DNA of 64,000 nt. Origin: an uncultured Candidatus Melainabacteria bacterium. Its GTDB lineage: Bacteria > Cyanobacteriota > Vampirovibrionia > Gastranaerophilales > Gastranaerophilaceae. The position numbers were made by a program, and so were the translations under genes. The notes below the pieces were generated by a model. The model did not search any database, was not told the DNA's origin, and was given only the letters and a program-made list of their open reading frames with translations. Below, in pieces: positions 53,674 through 62,915 of this stretch. Within the stretch, counting starts at the first letter, position 1. Each line of letters begins with the position of its first letter. The DNA is taken from positions 8,837-72,836 of the forward strand of contig CAKUTX010000007.1 in the NCBI GenBank assembly GCA_934692485.1. The letters run 5' to 3'.

Positions 53674-55416
53674 TTACATTCTTTCAGGAGCATTTACTGC
53701 AAGAATATCTTCCAATGCATTGTGCAATACTGTTTTTACAGCCCAAACTAAAGAAATTCTTGCTTTCATCATTTCCTTATCATCAGAAATTACTCTATTT
53801 GAATTATAGAATGAATGGAACTCACTTGCTAATTCTTGAACATATCTGCAAATAGTGTAAACTTGTCTTGTTTCTGCAGAATTTTTAATTACTGATTTAT
53901 ACTCCTCAAGTTTCAAGATAAGTTTTCTTGCTGTATCTAATGTTGGAACGACTATATCAGAATTAAATCCTTTAATTAAATCTTCAAATTCTTTTTCTGA
54001 CATTGGAGCACAAGTTTTTTCTCCTGTTTCTGTATTTAATTTTTCACTAACCAAATGTCTCAAGATAGAACAAGCTCTGGCATGGGCATATTGAACATAA
54101 AATACAGGGTTTTCATCACTATTTGTTTTGGCTAATTCAATATCGAAATCAAGTGTCGTATCAATATTTCTCATTGACATCCAAAAACGTGTTGCATCAA
54201 CCCCAACCTCATTAATCAAATCTTCTAAAGTAACCATGTTTTTACGTTTGCCCATTCGAACTTCGTTACCATTAACTACAAGATTTACAAGCTGTCCAAG
54301 CAAAACTTCTAACTTATCAGGGTTATAGCCCAATGCCTCTATAGAAGCTTTTACACGAGCTACATATCCGTGGTGATCTGCACCCCAAATATTTATCATC
54401 CTGTCAAAACCTCTTTGAAGTTTATCGATATGATATGCAATATCAGCAGTCAAATATGTATTAGAACCGTCTGCTTTTTTGATAACACGGTCTTGGTCAT
54501 CACCGTAATCAGATGATTTAAACCAATCAGCGCCATCTTTTTGGTAGATTTTTCCGCTTTCCTTTAACTTGTTAACGCATTCTTCTACTTTTCCAGATTT
54601 ATGCAATGACAACTCTGAATAAAAATTATCAAAATGAACTCTAAAATTATCCAACAAATCACGTTGAACTTTTTCTTCATAAGCTTTTGCAAAGTCACAA
54701 ATTTGGACAAATGTTTCATCTTTTAAAGGTTTAAACATTGCAAGATTTGTTTGTGGATAAGTTTCCAAATATTTTTTTGCAACCGGAATTAAATACTCCC
54801 CTGGATAGAAATTTTTTCTTTCGATTTCATCTGAAGGAAAATCAACATTATCACCTAGTTCTTGACGAATTCTTATTTCTAAAGAGTGTCCCAATTTTTG
54901 AATTTGCGAGCCAGCATCATTGATATAAAACTCTTGATAAACATCATGCCCGTAAAATTTTAATAGATTTGCCAAAACAGAACCCATTGCAGCCCAACGG
55001 CCATGGCCAATGTGAAAAGGTCCTGTTGGATTTGCAGAAACATATTCAAGAATAATTTTTTCAGTTTTAACATTTCTTGGTTTTCCAAAATCTTTTGGAT
55101 TTGAAAATATTTCAGCCACCAAATCAGACAAAATACTCTTACCTGCTTTAAAGTTTATAAATCCTGCAACAACAGAATATTCATTATCTTCTTTATCAAT
55201 AAATTCAACAATCGCATTAGCAATTTGAGGAGGTGCAATTCTTGCAAAACGAGCAAGCGATGAAACATTCACTGCATAATCTCCGAAATCAGAATTTTTA
55301 GGTCTTTCAACAGACAAACTTCCTTTTTTATATTCTGTCATTGAGCCTAATTTTCCAGCTTCAATAGCTTTTTGTAACGCTGTTTCTACTTTTTCTATAA
55401 AATAATCTTTAATCAT
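53674..55416 (-). CDS. argS: Arginyl-tRNA synthetase
   Basis: A 580-residue class I synthetase charging tRNA-Arg. It has the N-terminal Add1 domain, the HIGH motif in ANPTGPFHIGHGRW, and the second signature as VRMGKRKNMVTLEDL in place of KMSKS, a usual feature of ArgRS. An anticodon-binding DALR domain is at the C-terminus (ELASEFHSFYNSNRVI ... LEDILAVNAPERM). The length is typical. No clear terminator is seen after it; the paralogue remnant lies immediately beyond its stop. Confidence 0.96.
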   Translation of the reverse strand: MIKDYFIEKVETALQKAIEAGKLGSMTEYKKGSLSVERPKNSDFGDYAVNVSSLARFARIAPPQIANAIVEFIDKEDNEYSVVAGFINFKAGKSILSDLVAEIFSNPKDFGKPRNVKTEKIILEYVSANPTGPFHIGHGRWAAMGSVLANLLKFYGHDVYQEFYINDAGSQIQKLGHSLEIRIRQELGDNVDFPSDEIERKNFYPGEYLIPVAKKYLETYPQTNLAMFKPLKDETFVQICDFAKAYEEKVQRDLLDNFRVHFDNFYSELSLHKSGKVEECVNKLKESGKIYQKDGADWFKSSDYGDDQDRVIKKADGSNTYLTADIAYHIDKLQRGFDRMINIWGADHHGYVARVKASIEALGYNPDKLEVLLGQLVNLVVNGNEVRMGKRKNMVTLEDLINEVGVDATRFWMSMRNIDTTLDFDIELAKTNSDENPVFYVQYAHARACSILRHLVSEKLNTETGEKTCAPMSEKEFEDLIKGFNSDIVVPTLDTARKLILKLEEYKSVIKNSAETRQVYTICRYVQELASEFHSFYNSNRVISDDKEMMKARISLVWAVKTVLHNALEDILAVNAPERM

Positions 55417-55478
55417 ATCAATTCTCCTGTAGGTCTATTTTAGCATGGAAAAAGATAAAATAAATATTTTTTCACATA

Positions 55479-55513
55479 AAATTAAGCGCAAAATAAAATT
55501 CCGCGCTTAATTT
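55479..55513 (-). terminator. Hairpin after glmS
   Basis: A perfect 11-bp stem AAATTAAGCGC/GCGCTTAATTT with a 13-base loop between glmS and argS. The T tract on the minus strand is displaced, so it may be a weak terminator or processing site. Confidence 0.5.
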
Positions 55514-55534
55514 AAACTAATTTCTTGTATTATG

Positions 55535-57379
55535 CTATTCTACTGTTACTGATTTTGCTAAATTTCTAGGTTGGTCAACATCTTTGCCTAAAAATTCTGC
55601 TATATAATATGCAATCAGTTGTAACGGAACAGCTGCAATAATAGGCGAGAACAATTCTTGAACATCAGGCACTCTAATTATATGTTCAAACAATGTATTC
55701 AACTTTTCATCTTTAGAATTTGTTAGTGCAATCATTCTAGCGTTACGAGCTTTTGCTTCCTCACTGTTAGAAAGAAGTTTTTCATAAACAGAACCATTCA
55801 TCAAAATAGATAAAACAGGCATTGTTTCATCCAACATTGCAATAGGCCCATGCTTAAGTTCGCCAGCAGGATAACCTGTTGCGTTAATATAACTAATTTC
55901 TTTTAGCTTTAATGCACCTTCAAGAGCTGTCGGATAGTTTATACCTCTTGCGATATAAATAAAATCTTTAGTATTTGCATACACTTTTGCAACTTTTTGA
56001 ATATCTTCTTTGTGAGCAAGAATTTGTTCTATTTTTTGTGGTAAAACCATTAATTCTGCTTTCAAAGATGTAAGAGCAGATGTTTCAACACTTCCTTTAA
56101 CTTCTGCCATGTAAAGAGCTAAAAGATAAAATGCCATCAATTGTGCAATATATGATTTTGTAGCCGCCACTGATACTTCTATGCCGGCATTTACAGGAAC
56201 TAAACTATCAGCCTCTCTAGCCATTGCGCTATCTGGTCTGTTGGTAATAATCAATATATGCGAGCCTTTAGCTTTTGACTGTTTAATCGCTGTCAACGTA
56301 TCCGCTGTTTCTCCAGATTGAGAAACACCTATTACAAGAGTATGTTCATCCGTAACAGTTTTTCTGTAGATATATTCGCTGGAAGCTTCAACATCAACAG
56401 CAATTCCGCAGAAGTTTTCTATTAAATATTTTCCAACCATAGCAGCATGTAAAGAAGTTCCGCATGCTATAATTTGAATTCTATTTAATTTTTTTAATGT
56501 TTCTTTGTTTAATTTCACTTCGTTAAGAATAATATTTTCGTCAGGAGCGTGTAATCTACCTACAAGAATATTTCTAATAACATCAGGTTGTTCGTGAATT
56601 TCTTTAAGCATGAAGTGTTTATATCCCATCTTGCTAAGAGCTACAGGCTCCCACGGCAAGACTTCAATTTTAGGAGTTACGCTTTCGCCTTTTTCATTAA
56701 TTATAGCCAAAGAATTTGGAGTTAATGTCGCAATTTGGTTATCTTCCAAATAAATAGCTTTGTTAGTATGTTTTATAATTGCTGGAACATCTGATGCTGC
56801 GAAATATTCACCTTCCCCAACACCAATCAATAACGGAGCATTACGCTTTGTAATAACAAGTTTATTTTTGCAATCGTTATGCATTACACAAAGAGCATAG
56901 GCACCCTCAATTTCAGCAGAAGCTAATTTAACCGCTTTTGTTAAGTCTTTACACTCCGCATACTTTCTTGCAACAAGGTGGGCAACCGTTTCAGTATCAG
57001 TTTGAGAACGGAATACACATCCAAGCGCTTCTAATTTCTGTCTTAATTCTTTGTAATTTTCAATAATTCCATTATGAACAACCACCAATCTTCCACAATT
57101 ACAAGTATGTGGGTGAGCATTCAACAAAGTTGGTGCACCATGAGTTGCCCATCTGATATGTCCAATCCCCATTGTAGAGGAATTAAATTCTGCTTCATGC
57201 CCTCTCAAAGCATTACGAAGATTTTGTAATTTTCCTATTGCTTTATATACTTTTATATCATCATCACACATAACGGCAATACCTGAAGAATCATATCCTC
57301 TGTATTCAAGTTGTTCCAAACCGTCAACTAATATATCTACAACAGGCTTATTACCTACATATCCAACTATTCCGCACAT
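55535..57379 (-). CDS. glmS: Glutamine-fructose-6-phosphate aminotransferase
   Basis: A 614-residue GlmS that makes glucosamine-6-P for peptidoglycan and other amino sugars. The N-terminal Ntn glutaminase domain begins MCGIVGYVGNKP with Cys2 as nucleophile and has LEYRGYDSSGIAV and ATHGAPTLLNAHPH. Two SIS sugar-isomerase domains follow (IACGTSLHAAMVGKY; VIGVSQSGETADTL) and it ends in LAKSVTVE. The 147-base upstream gap contains no glmS ribozyme that I can see. Monocistronic. Confidence 0.97.
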   Translation of the reverse strand: MCGIVGYVGNKPVVDILVDGLEQLEYRGYDSSGIAVMCDDDIKVYKAIGKLQNLRNALRGHEAEFNSSTMGIGHIRWATHGAPTLLNAHPHTCNCGRLVVVHNGIIENYKELRQKLEALGCVFRSQTDTETVAHLVARKYAECKDLTKAVKLASAEIEGAYALCVMHNDCKNKLVITKRNAPLLIGVGEGEYFAASDVPAIIKHTNKAIYLEDNQIATLTPNSLAIINEKGESVTPKIEVLPWEPVALSKMGYKHFMLKEIHEQPDVIRNILVGRLHAPDENIILNEVKLNKETLKKLNRIQIIACGTSLHAAMVGKYLIENFCGIAVDVEASSEYIYRKTVTDEHTLVIGVSQSGETADTLTAIKQSKAKGSHILIITNRPDSAMAREADSLVPVNAGIEVSVAATKSYIAQLMAFYLLALYMAEVKGSVETSALTSLKAELMVLPQKIEQILAHKEDIQKVAKVYANTKDFIYIARGINYPTALEGALKLKEISYINATGYPAGELKHGPIAMLDETMPVLSILMNGSVYEKLLSNSEEAKARNARMIALTNSKDEKLNTLFEHIIRVPDVQELFSPIIAAVPLQLIAYYIAEFLGKDVDQPRNLAKSVTVE

Positions 57380-57526
57380 AATATTTGCTCTCCAATAATC
57401 TGTAACTACAAAGCATTATAACATTGAAAAAAATAAAGTTAAATATCCTTATAAAAGTTTTACATTGTACTTGCCAAATTTTTCAAAAGAATGTAACATT
57501 AACATGGAAATTAAAAAGGAGTATTT

Positions 57527-58231
57527 ATGAAAAAGATTTTAGTGCTAATTGCATTGTTATTTATTGCTACATCTGCTTTTGCAGAAGATGTTTATGTTAT
57601 CAAAGGAGTTAATTTAGACAATTTTTGGAAGAAAAAAGGAATTGATGAAGAAAAAGTTCTTAATGTCGGAAATAAAATACTAATAGACAACAAAATACCA
57701 AGACGAGTCCCGATATTTGTAGTTAGTGATAGAAAAGTATTAAATGCAACTTCAAACCCGTACGACAAGAAAGTTCATATATATACACCACTATTTCTTT
57801 ACATGGATAACGATTCTGAATTGGCTTTTGTATTAGCACATGAAATCGCGCATTCAGTTGATGCTTATGGCGGAATGATGAAATATATAGCAATGCAGGC
57901 AAACTCTAAAAAATATGAGCAAAAAGCGGATTTGAACGGTATAGATTATATGGTAAAAGCCGGCTATGACCCTATTGCAGCTATTACAATAACAAATAAA
58001 ATAGCAGAAGAACCTATTTGGGATTGGGGCTTTACATCAACTCACCCAAAAGGTTCAAAAAGACTAATCGACATGTACAAGTATATTTATGTAAAATACC
58101 CAAAATACTTGAACTCAGCATTAACTCAAACTCCGTCCTATAAAAATTTTGAATACACTATGTCTAAGGAAATAAAAGAATTTCAGCAAAAACAAAAAAG
58201 ACGTCAACTTAGACAGGAAGGTGCTTTATAA
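57527..58231 (+). CDS. Secreted M48-family metalloprotease
   Basis: A 234-residue protein with a signal peptide (MKKILVLIALLFIATSAFA). The M48 zinc motif is FVLAHEIAHSVDAYGG (HEIAH at 105-109), and the third ligand Glu is in YEQKADLNGIDYM. It resembles the soluble periplasmic BepA/LoiP-like members involved in envelope quality control rather than membrane-embedded HtpX. The C-terminus is basic and helical (KQKRRQLRQ). AAGGAG is 6 bases before the ATG. Its stop overlaps the next gene's start by one base, so the pair is likely one functional unit. Confidence 0.85.
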   Translation: MKKILVLIALLFIATSAFAEDVYVIKGVNLDNFWKKKGIDEEKVLNVGNKILIDNKIPRRVPIFVVSDRKVLNATSNPYDKKVHIYTPLFLYMDNDSELAFVLAHEIAHSVDAYGGMMKYIAMQANSKKYEQKADLNGIDYMVKAGYDPIAAITITNKIAEEPIWDWGFTSTHPKGSKRLIDMYKYIYVKYPKYLNSALTQTPSYKNFEYTMSKEIKEFQQKQKRRQLRQEGAL

Positions 58232-59079
58232 TGTTAAAAAAAATATTGGTATTAACGCTTATCTTTTCTGGTTTAATTGTTTCTGCGGAAGAAATCCCTG
58301 TAACAATCACTCCATTAACTAAAATTTCCACAAGCAGTAAAACTCTAAAAGAAGGTGATACCGTATACTTTAAAGATATAAAAACAGAAAAGGAAATTTC
58401 AGCACTAATAGAAGAATTAAAGCCAAATGGTTTTGCAGGTGAACAAGCCTCTTTGCTTATATCAAATTTCAAGTATAATAATTCCAATAAAGTTCTAAAT
58501 GGGCAAGTATACTTAAAAGGTGGGGAACACAAGCAATATCAGGATATGGCAAATCTTGGAATTGCGCCGGTTAATGTTTTTATTCGTGGCGGCGAAGTAA
58601 TTCTTATTCCCGAAAAAACTAAACTAACCGTATTTTTTAGTGATTTTATAAATTCAGAAAACACTCCGATAAAAATAAAGGCAGCTCAGAAACTTTCAAC
58701 ATGCTATGATGAAATAGAAGTTGGCGACAATATTAAATTTGAAATAGCAAAAGATGTTTATAAAAATGGCAACTTATACATTAAAAAAGGAACTCCGATA
58801 TATGGAACAGTCGATTTTGTCAATGATAACGGTTGGGGATATGACAATGCCCAAATTGATTTCAAGCAATTTAAAACAAAATCAGTTAGTGGTTCTGTTA
58901 TCACAATAAATTCTCCACTTTCTATAAACGGATTCGACATTTTAAAATACAAAAGTAAAAGATTTGCACAATTTTTTAACTACTGTGGAATTGCCTTTAG
59001 AGGAAAAGAAATAGAAATTCTCCCAGAAAAAGACAATATTGAGTTTAATATTTGGTTGAAGGAATTTATTCCAAATTAA
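58231..59079 (+). CDS. Secreted hypothetical protein, partner of the M48 protease
   Basis: A 282-residue protein with a signal peptide (MLKKILVLTLIFSGLIVSAE). The mature part is rich in beta strands and contains two related halves: EGDTVYFKDIKTEKEI (about 50-65) and VGDNIKFEIAKDVYKNGNLY (about 170-190), the latter followed by KKGTPIYGTVDFV. Similar GDxIxFxVxxDVY strings occur in surface-structure proteins of this group, but I cannot name the family. It is translationally coupled to the protease gene and may be its substrate or cofactor. Confidence 0.65.
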   Translation: MLKKILVLTLIFSGLIVSAEEIPVTITPLTKISTSSKTLKEGDTVYFKDIKTEKEISALIEELKPNGFAGEQASLLISNFKYNNSNKVLNGQVYLKGGEHKQYQDMANLGIAPVNVFIRGGEVILIPEKTKLTVFFSDFINSENTPIKIKAAQKLSTCYDEIEVGDNIKFEIAKDVYKNGNLYIKKGTPIYGTVDFVNDNGWGYDNAQIDFKQFKTKSVSGSVITINSPLSINGFDILKYKSKRFAQFFNYCGIAFRGKEIEILPEKDNIEFNIWLKEFIPN

Positions 59080-59083
59080 AAGC

Positions 59084-59110
59084 AAAAAAAAGTTGCCTTA
59101 GTGAGGCAAC
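59084..59110 (-). terminator. Minus-strand-oriented terminator with no minus-strand gene
   Basis: GTTGCCT/AGGCAAC with a 5-base loop. On the minus strand it is followed by eight T; on the plus strand there is no T run. It may be used by an RNA arising from 59113-59270. Confidence 0.65.
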
Positions 59111-59245
59111 ATTAAATAAACACGAGGATATTAAGAGAGAGAGTATAAAATAAACTTTTCTTTGTAATCGTTGTTCAAAACATCTGATGAACTTGATTGT
59201 TTTTAATATCCAATAATTGATTTTTCCAATTTGTAATTTTGATTT
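59084..59245 (-). ncRNA. Candidate minus-strand small RNA
   Basis: On the minus strand a TACTTTATATAAG element (59254-59266) is followed by about 160 non-coding bases and the orphan terminator at 59084-59110. I find no ATG- or GTG-initiated frame of useful length. It contains a CTCTCTCT run that is complementary to the AGAGAGAG of the pilT ribosome binding site. The whole 59080-59385 gap holds no plus-strand gene. Confidence 0.35.
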
Positions 59246-59253
59246 CCCTTACT

Positions 59254-59266
59254 CTTATATAAAGTA
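59254..59266 (-). promoter_or_regulatory. TACTTTATATAAG element on the minus strand
   Basis: Matches the first part of the shared element of 25322-25338 and 27502-27518. It is followed by AGTAAGGGA, much as in the leader at 62869-62891. Confidence 0.35.
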
Positions 59267-59332
59267 TTTTTCTTTTAAAAAATTGCCTTTTAGGTTTTAT
59301 TATGTTAAGGTTTTGTTACATTCATTAAATTA

Positions 59333-59361
59333 TTGTGTTTATTTGATATAAATGATATAAT
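59333..59361 (+). promoter_or_regulatory. Promoter of the pilT-recO operon
   Basis: TTGTGT and consensus TATAAT with 17-base spacing, 24 bases before the pilT start. Confidence 0.75.
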
Positions 59362-59385
59362 CTTACATATACAGAGAGAGGAATT

Positions 59386-60501
59386 ATGGGGCAAAATTTG
59401 AATAGCAACAAGTTTGATATAATAGGTTTTTTAAAAAAGGCCGTTGTAATTGGCGCATCTGACGTTCATTTACAAGTAGATGAACACCCTGCTGTGCGTG
59501 TTGATGGAAAAATTTTAAAAGTAGACATGCCAATTTTGTCTGAATATGAACTTTCTTATGCATATGACGAATTGTTACCTGCTCACTTTAAAGGTAAAGT
59601 GAATTCCGTTTTTGATTTAGATTTTGCATATGAAATTAAAGGCATATCAAGATTTAGGGTAAATTTGAGCAGACAATTAGGCAAAAGTGCCCTTGTTATA
59701 AGAACAATCCCTTATAATATTAAAAAAGTTGTTGAATTAAATCTGCCAGAATCTATTGAACAGTTCGCAACATTGAATAATGGTTTGGTTTTAGTTACAG
59801 GTCCGACAGGTTCAGGAAAATCAACAACTATTGCATCCTTAATTGATTACATTAATATAAATTATCCAAAACATATTATAACAATTGAGGATCCCGTTGA
59901 GTTTATTTTCACGAATAAAAGAAGTATTGTTTCTCAGCGTCAGGTTTTAATTGATACTCCATCATTTCCAAATGGGATAAAATATGCATTAAGACAGGAC
60001 CCTGATGTTATATTTATTGGTGAAATTCGTGACAAAGAAACTGTCACAGCAGCTTTAAAGGCTGCAGAAACTGGCCATTTGGTTTTTGCAACTATCCATA
60101 CTAACGATGCCGTTCAAACCGTTAACAGGATTGTAAATATGTTTGAACCTTCAGACAGAAACTTTGTTAGAGATCAACTAGCGGCCATATTAAGAGGCAC
60201 TATTTCACAAAAATTAATCCCAATTTCCAATGGTTCAGGCAGACGTCCAGCATGTGAAGTACTTGTCGTAACTCCGACAGTAAAAGACTTTATAGAAAAA
60301 GATAAATTAGAAGAAATTTATGAATTAGTAAAAAAAGGTTCTTTCAACAACATGATAACAATGAATACTTCATTATATCGTTTGGTTGAACAAGAATTTA
60401 TTTCAGAAGAAACAGCATTATCATATTCTGATAATAAAAATGAATTACAACAAATGTTCAGAGGAGTATTCCACGGCACATTTAGTTCCAACGGAGTATA
60501 A
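59386..60501 (+). CDS. pilT: Type IV pilus retraction ATPase PilT
   Basis: A 371-residue hexameric secretion ATPase. It has an N-terminal PAS-like domain (GASDVHLQVDEHPAVRVDG), Walker A GPTGSGKST, the Asp box HIITIEDPVEF, Walker B QDPDVIFIGEIRD and the His box GHLVFATIHTNDA. The size and the short C-terminal region favour PilT over the assembly ATPase PilB, although the classic C-terminal AIRNLI motif is not recognisable. AGAGAGG precedes the ATG. It is cotranscribed with recO, 11 bases downstream. It should drive retraction of pili built from prepilins like that at 8719. Confidence 0.92.
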   Translation: MGQNLNSNKFDIIGFLKKAVVIGASDVHLQVDEHPAVRVDGKILKVDMPILSEYELSYAYDELLPAHFKGKVNSVFDLDFAYEIKGISRFRVNLSRQLGKSALVIRTIPYNIKKVVELNLPESIEQFATLNNGLVLVTGPTGSGKSTTIASLIDYININYPKHIITIEDPVEFIFTNKRSIVSQRQVLIDTPSFPNGIKYALRQDPDVIFIGEIRDKETVTAALKAAETGHLVFATIHTNDAVQTVNRIVNMFEPSDRNFVRDQLAAILRGTISQKLIPISNGSGRRPACEVLVVTPTVKDFIEKDKLEEIYELVKKGSFNNMITMNTSLYRLVEQEFISEETALSYSDNKNELQQMFRGVFHGTFSSNGV

Positions 60502-60512
60502 AAGATAATTAT

Positions 60513-61274
60513 ATGAATAATTTTGTAACAGATGCGATTAATCTTAAATCCTATAACTTAAGTGATGCAGATAAAATAATAGTAATGTATTCAAAGGATA
60601 AAGGCTTAATCAGAGGGATTGCCAAAGGAGTAAAAAAGCCAAAAAGCAAATTAGGTGCAAGAATGGATTTGCTTGTTGCTAATAAATTAATGCTTTACAA
60701 AGGGAAAAATCTTGATAGAATTTGTCAAGCAGAAGCTTTGAATACTTTTAACAAAACCCGTCAAAACATGGATAAAATATTTTATTCTATGTATGTAACC
60801 GAAGTTGTTAATAATTTTGGAGTCGAAGATGACCCTTGCTCTGAAGATGTTTACAATCTGCTTTACAAATGTTTGGATAAAATTTCTAATTCAGAAAATA
60901 TTATAGAAATTTTAATTACTGTTATTAAATTCCAATTAAAAATGATGCAACTGTCTGGATTGGGAGTCGAGTTGGACAATTGCCTTTGTTGTGGGGATGC
61001 TATAAAAGATGAGAATATGTATTTTTCATCCCAAATGGGTGGAATTTTGTGTTCTAAATGCAACGAAAAATATCATGTTCATACTGTTTTACATCATAAA
61101 TTGAGGGACTTTTTTAATTCTTGTTTGCAAAACGATTTTGACTTTATTTCCGAATTCGATAAAAAAGCCAATGAAAAAGTATGTAGAGTGTGTTTTGAAT
61201 TACTTAAAGAATACATTACAATCCATTCTTCAAAAAAATTCAAGTCAACCAATATATTACAAGAAATTAGGTAA
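60513..61274 (+). CDS. recO: DNA repair protein RecO
   Basis: A 253-residue RecO, which loads RecA on SSB-coated DNA with RecR in the RecF pathway. It has an N-terminal OB fold (YNLSDADKIIVMYSKDKGLI, RGIAKGVKKPKSKLGARM), a helical domain and a zinc-finger-like region with CLCCGD and LCSKCNEK in the last 100 residues. The length is typical. It overlaps neither neighbour; the small membrane protein gene starts 4 bases beyond its stop. Confidence 0.9.
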   Translation: MNNFVTDAINLKSYNLSDADKIIVMYSKDKGLIRGIAKGVKKPKSKLGARMDLLVANKLMLYKGKNLDRICQAEALNTFNKTRQNMDKIFYSMYVTEVVNNFGVEDDPCSEDVYNLLYKCLDKISNSENIIEILITVIKFQLKMMQLSGLGVELDNCLCCGDAIKDENMYFSSQMGGILCSKCNEKYHVHTVLHHKLRDFFNSCLQNDFDFISEFDKKANEKVCRVCFELLKEYITIHSSKKFKSTNILQEIR

Positions 61275-61278
61275 TGCA

Positions 61279-61644
61279 ATGTTTAAAAATATGTTTGATT
61301 TATCTTTTACTAGAAAAGGCTTTGAAGTATTAGGGTTTTATATTACGTATCTAATACTTGGAACCATTATTGCCGGTATCATTTGCGGACTTTTAATAGC
61401 ATTTATTCACCCTGAAATAAAATCTGTAGAAGACGCCACTTACTTGGCAATAAAATATGCACCTGTACTTGCAATGTTATATGGCGTAGGGCTTTCTATT
61501 TCAATAATCTCTGCAAAAAATGCTTTCAACTCTTTTAATGCAGTCATTTTGACAATAATTGCGGTTCCTCTATTATTCTTTGGCGGATTATCATTAGGAC
61601 TTATTCCGGTATCATTTTTAACTAAACTTCAAAAAAATGATTAA
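61279..61644 (+). CDS. Small four-helix membrane protein
   Basis: A 121-residue protein with three or four predicted transmembrane segments (VLGFYITYLILGTIIAGIIC; YAPVLAMLYGVGLSISIIS; VILTIIAVPLLFFGGLSLGL). A longer in-frame reading from 61138 overlaps recO and lacks coding character, so the ATG at 61279, with TTAGG 8 bases upstream, is preferred. Family unknown. It is third in the pilT-recO unit and ends back-to-back with the convergent TPR gene. Confidence 0.65.
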   Translation: MFKNMFDLSFTRKGFEVLGFYITYLILGTIIAGIICGLLIAFIHPEIKSVEDATYLAIKYAPVLAMLYGVGLSISIISAKNAFNSFNAVILTIIAVPLLFFGGLSLGLIPVSFLTKLQKND

Positions 61645-62763
61645 TTATTCAACCCCGGGAACATGAACATTGTATCTGATACTATCATATTCGTTTGTAA
61701 TATCGTCAATATCTTCTTGAAAAATTTCTTTTGCACCACAAACCTTAAGATTTTTCATTATGGCATTATCAAGTTCATCTGTTAAAACAATTTTCCCATT
61801 TACATACGTAACAGTAGAATATTCTGTTTTTTCTTTTTCATCAAGTTTTTCAACAATAGCATCATTTGAGTTCGCTAAAATCGTTTTTGTTACGTCATTC
61901 ATAACATCAAAAACGTATCGCTGTCTAGATGCGACATTTGAATCCCCGTTTGCAACAAGCGCTGCTGCTTTTTCCAATTCATCTTTTGATTCTTTGTAAT
62001 ATCTCAAATGTCTTAGCAATACTGCCAAATTATAATGCGCTTCGTAATTCATTGGATTAAGCTCTATTGCTTTGCAATAAGACAAACCTGCATCTTTGTA
62101 ATCTCCCAAAAGGTGATAAGTTAAAGCTAAATTGTATCTGGCATCATAATCCTTTTTTAAGATTTTACAAGCTTCTTTATATGATTCAAGAGCTTTATTC
62201 AAATATTGCCTTCTATATTCCCACTCATCAGCCAAATAAACAGATTTTTGCTTATACGCAACCCCTCTGTTATAATATGCAAGCCCCCTATTAACTTTAT
62301 AGCTCTTTCTATTGCTGTATACATAAGGAATTGAAAGCAAATGTCTTTTTGTTTTTAATATTTCATTGTATTGATTTATTGCACCATCAAAATCGCCAAG
62401 TTTTTCTGCAGAAACAATACCGTAATTCATTCTTGCTACAATCATTTTAGGATTATATTCAAAAGCCTTTTCATACGCATCTACTGCAGAATAATAATCC
62501 TCATAAACGACGTAAATATTCCCTAAATTATACCACGCACCATAATGTTCCGGATATAATTGAACAGCTCTGTTATAATAACCAATAGCTCTTTGAAGCT
62601 TTAATTTCTTTAAGGCTTTATCACCTTTATGAACATAATAAACCCCACGAACCTTATCTAATTGTCGGTTTAAAAATACTGGATGTAAATAGGCTAACAC
62701 ACCTACACCAAGTATTAATATAAGTGTAAATAATCCTGAGAAAAACTTTTTCAACTGTAACAC
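61645..62763 (-). CDS. TPR-repeat protein with N-terminal membrane anchor
   Basis: A 372-residue protein. One N-terminal transmembrane helix (FFSGLFTLILILGVGVLAYL) leaves the rest outside the cytoplasm or anchored. At least five tetratricopeptide repeats follow, e.g. AIGYYNRAVQLYPEHYGAWY, NLGNIYVVYEDYYSAVDAYE and DAGLSYCKAIELNPMNYEAH. The C-terminal 90 residues are acidic and not TPR. It probably serves as a scaffold for envelope proteins. It converges on the small membrane protein gene with no intergenic base. Confidence 0.85.
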   Translation of the reverse strand: MLQLKKFFSGLFTLILILGVGVLAYLHPVFLNRQLDKVRGVYYVHKGDKALKKLKLQRAIGYYNRAVQLYPEHYGAWYNLGNIYVVYEDYYSAVDAYEKAFEYNPKMIVARMNYGIVSAEKLGDFDGAINQYNEILKTKRHLLSIPYVYSNRKSYKVNRGLAYYNRGVAYKQKSVYLADEWEYRRQYLNKALESYKEACKILKKDYDARYNLALTYHLLGDYKDAGLSYCKAIELNPMNYEAHYNLAVLLRHLRYYKESKDELEKAAALVANGDSNVASRQRYVFDVMNDVTKTILANSNDAIVEKLDEKEKTEYSTVTYVNGKIVLTDELDNAIMKNLKVCGAKEIFQEDIDDITNEYDSIRYNVHVPGVE

Positions 62764-62915
62764 CTCATTATATAAGCATTTTACACTGTTTTAATATTTA
62801 ATGCAATACACTATTGTTACGAAATTGTAACAATTTAAGTTTATAAAAAGCAATTTTTTTAAGTAAAAAGTTTTTATATAAGTAAGGTAGGAAAATTCAA
62901 TTTGGAGGTTAGGTT

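Noticed and set aside
57380-57526. glmS ribozyme
   Set aside because: I looked for the ribozyme core upstream of glmS. The gap is short and AT-rich and shows no matching structure; the enzyme is probably regulated otherwise.
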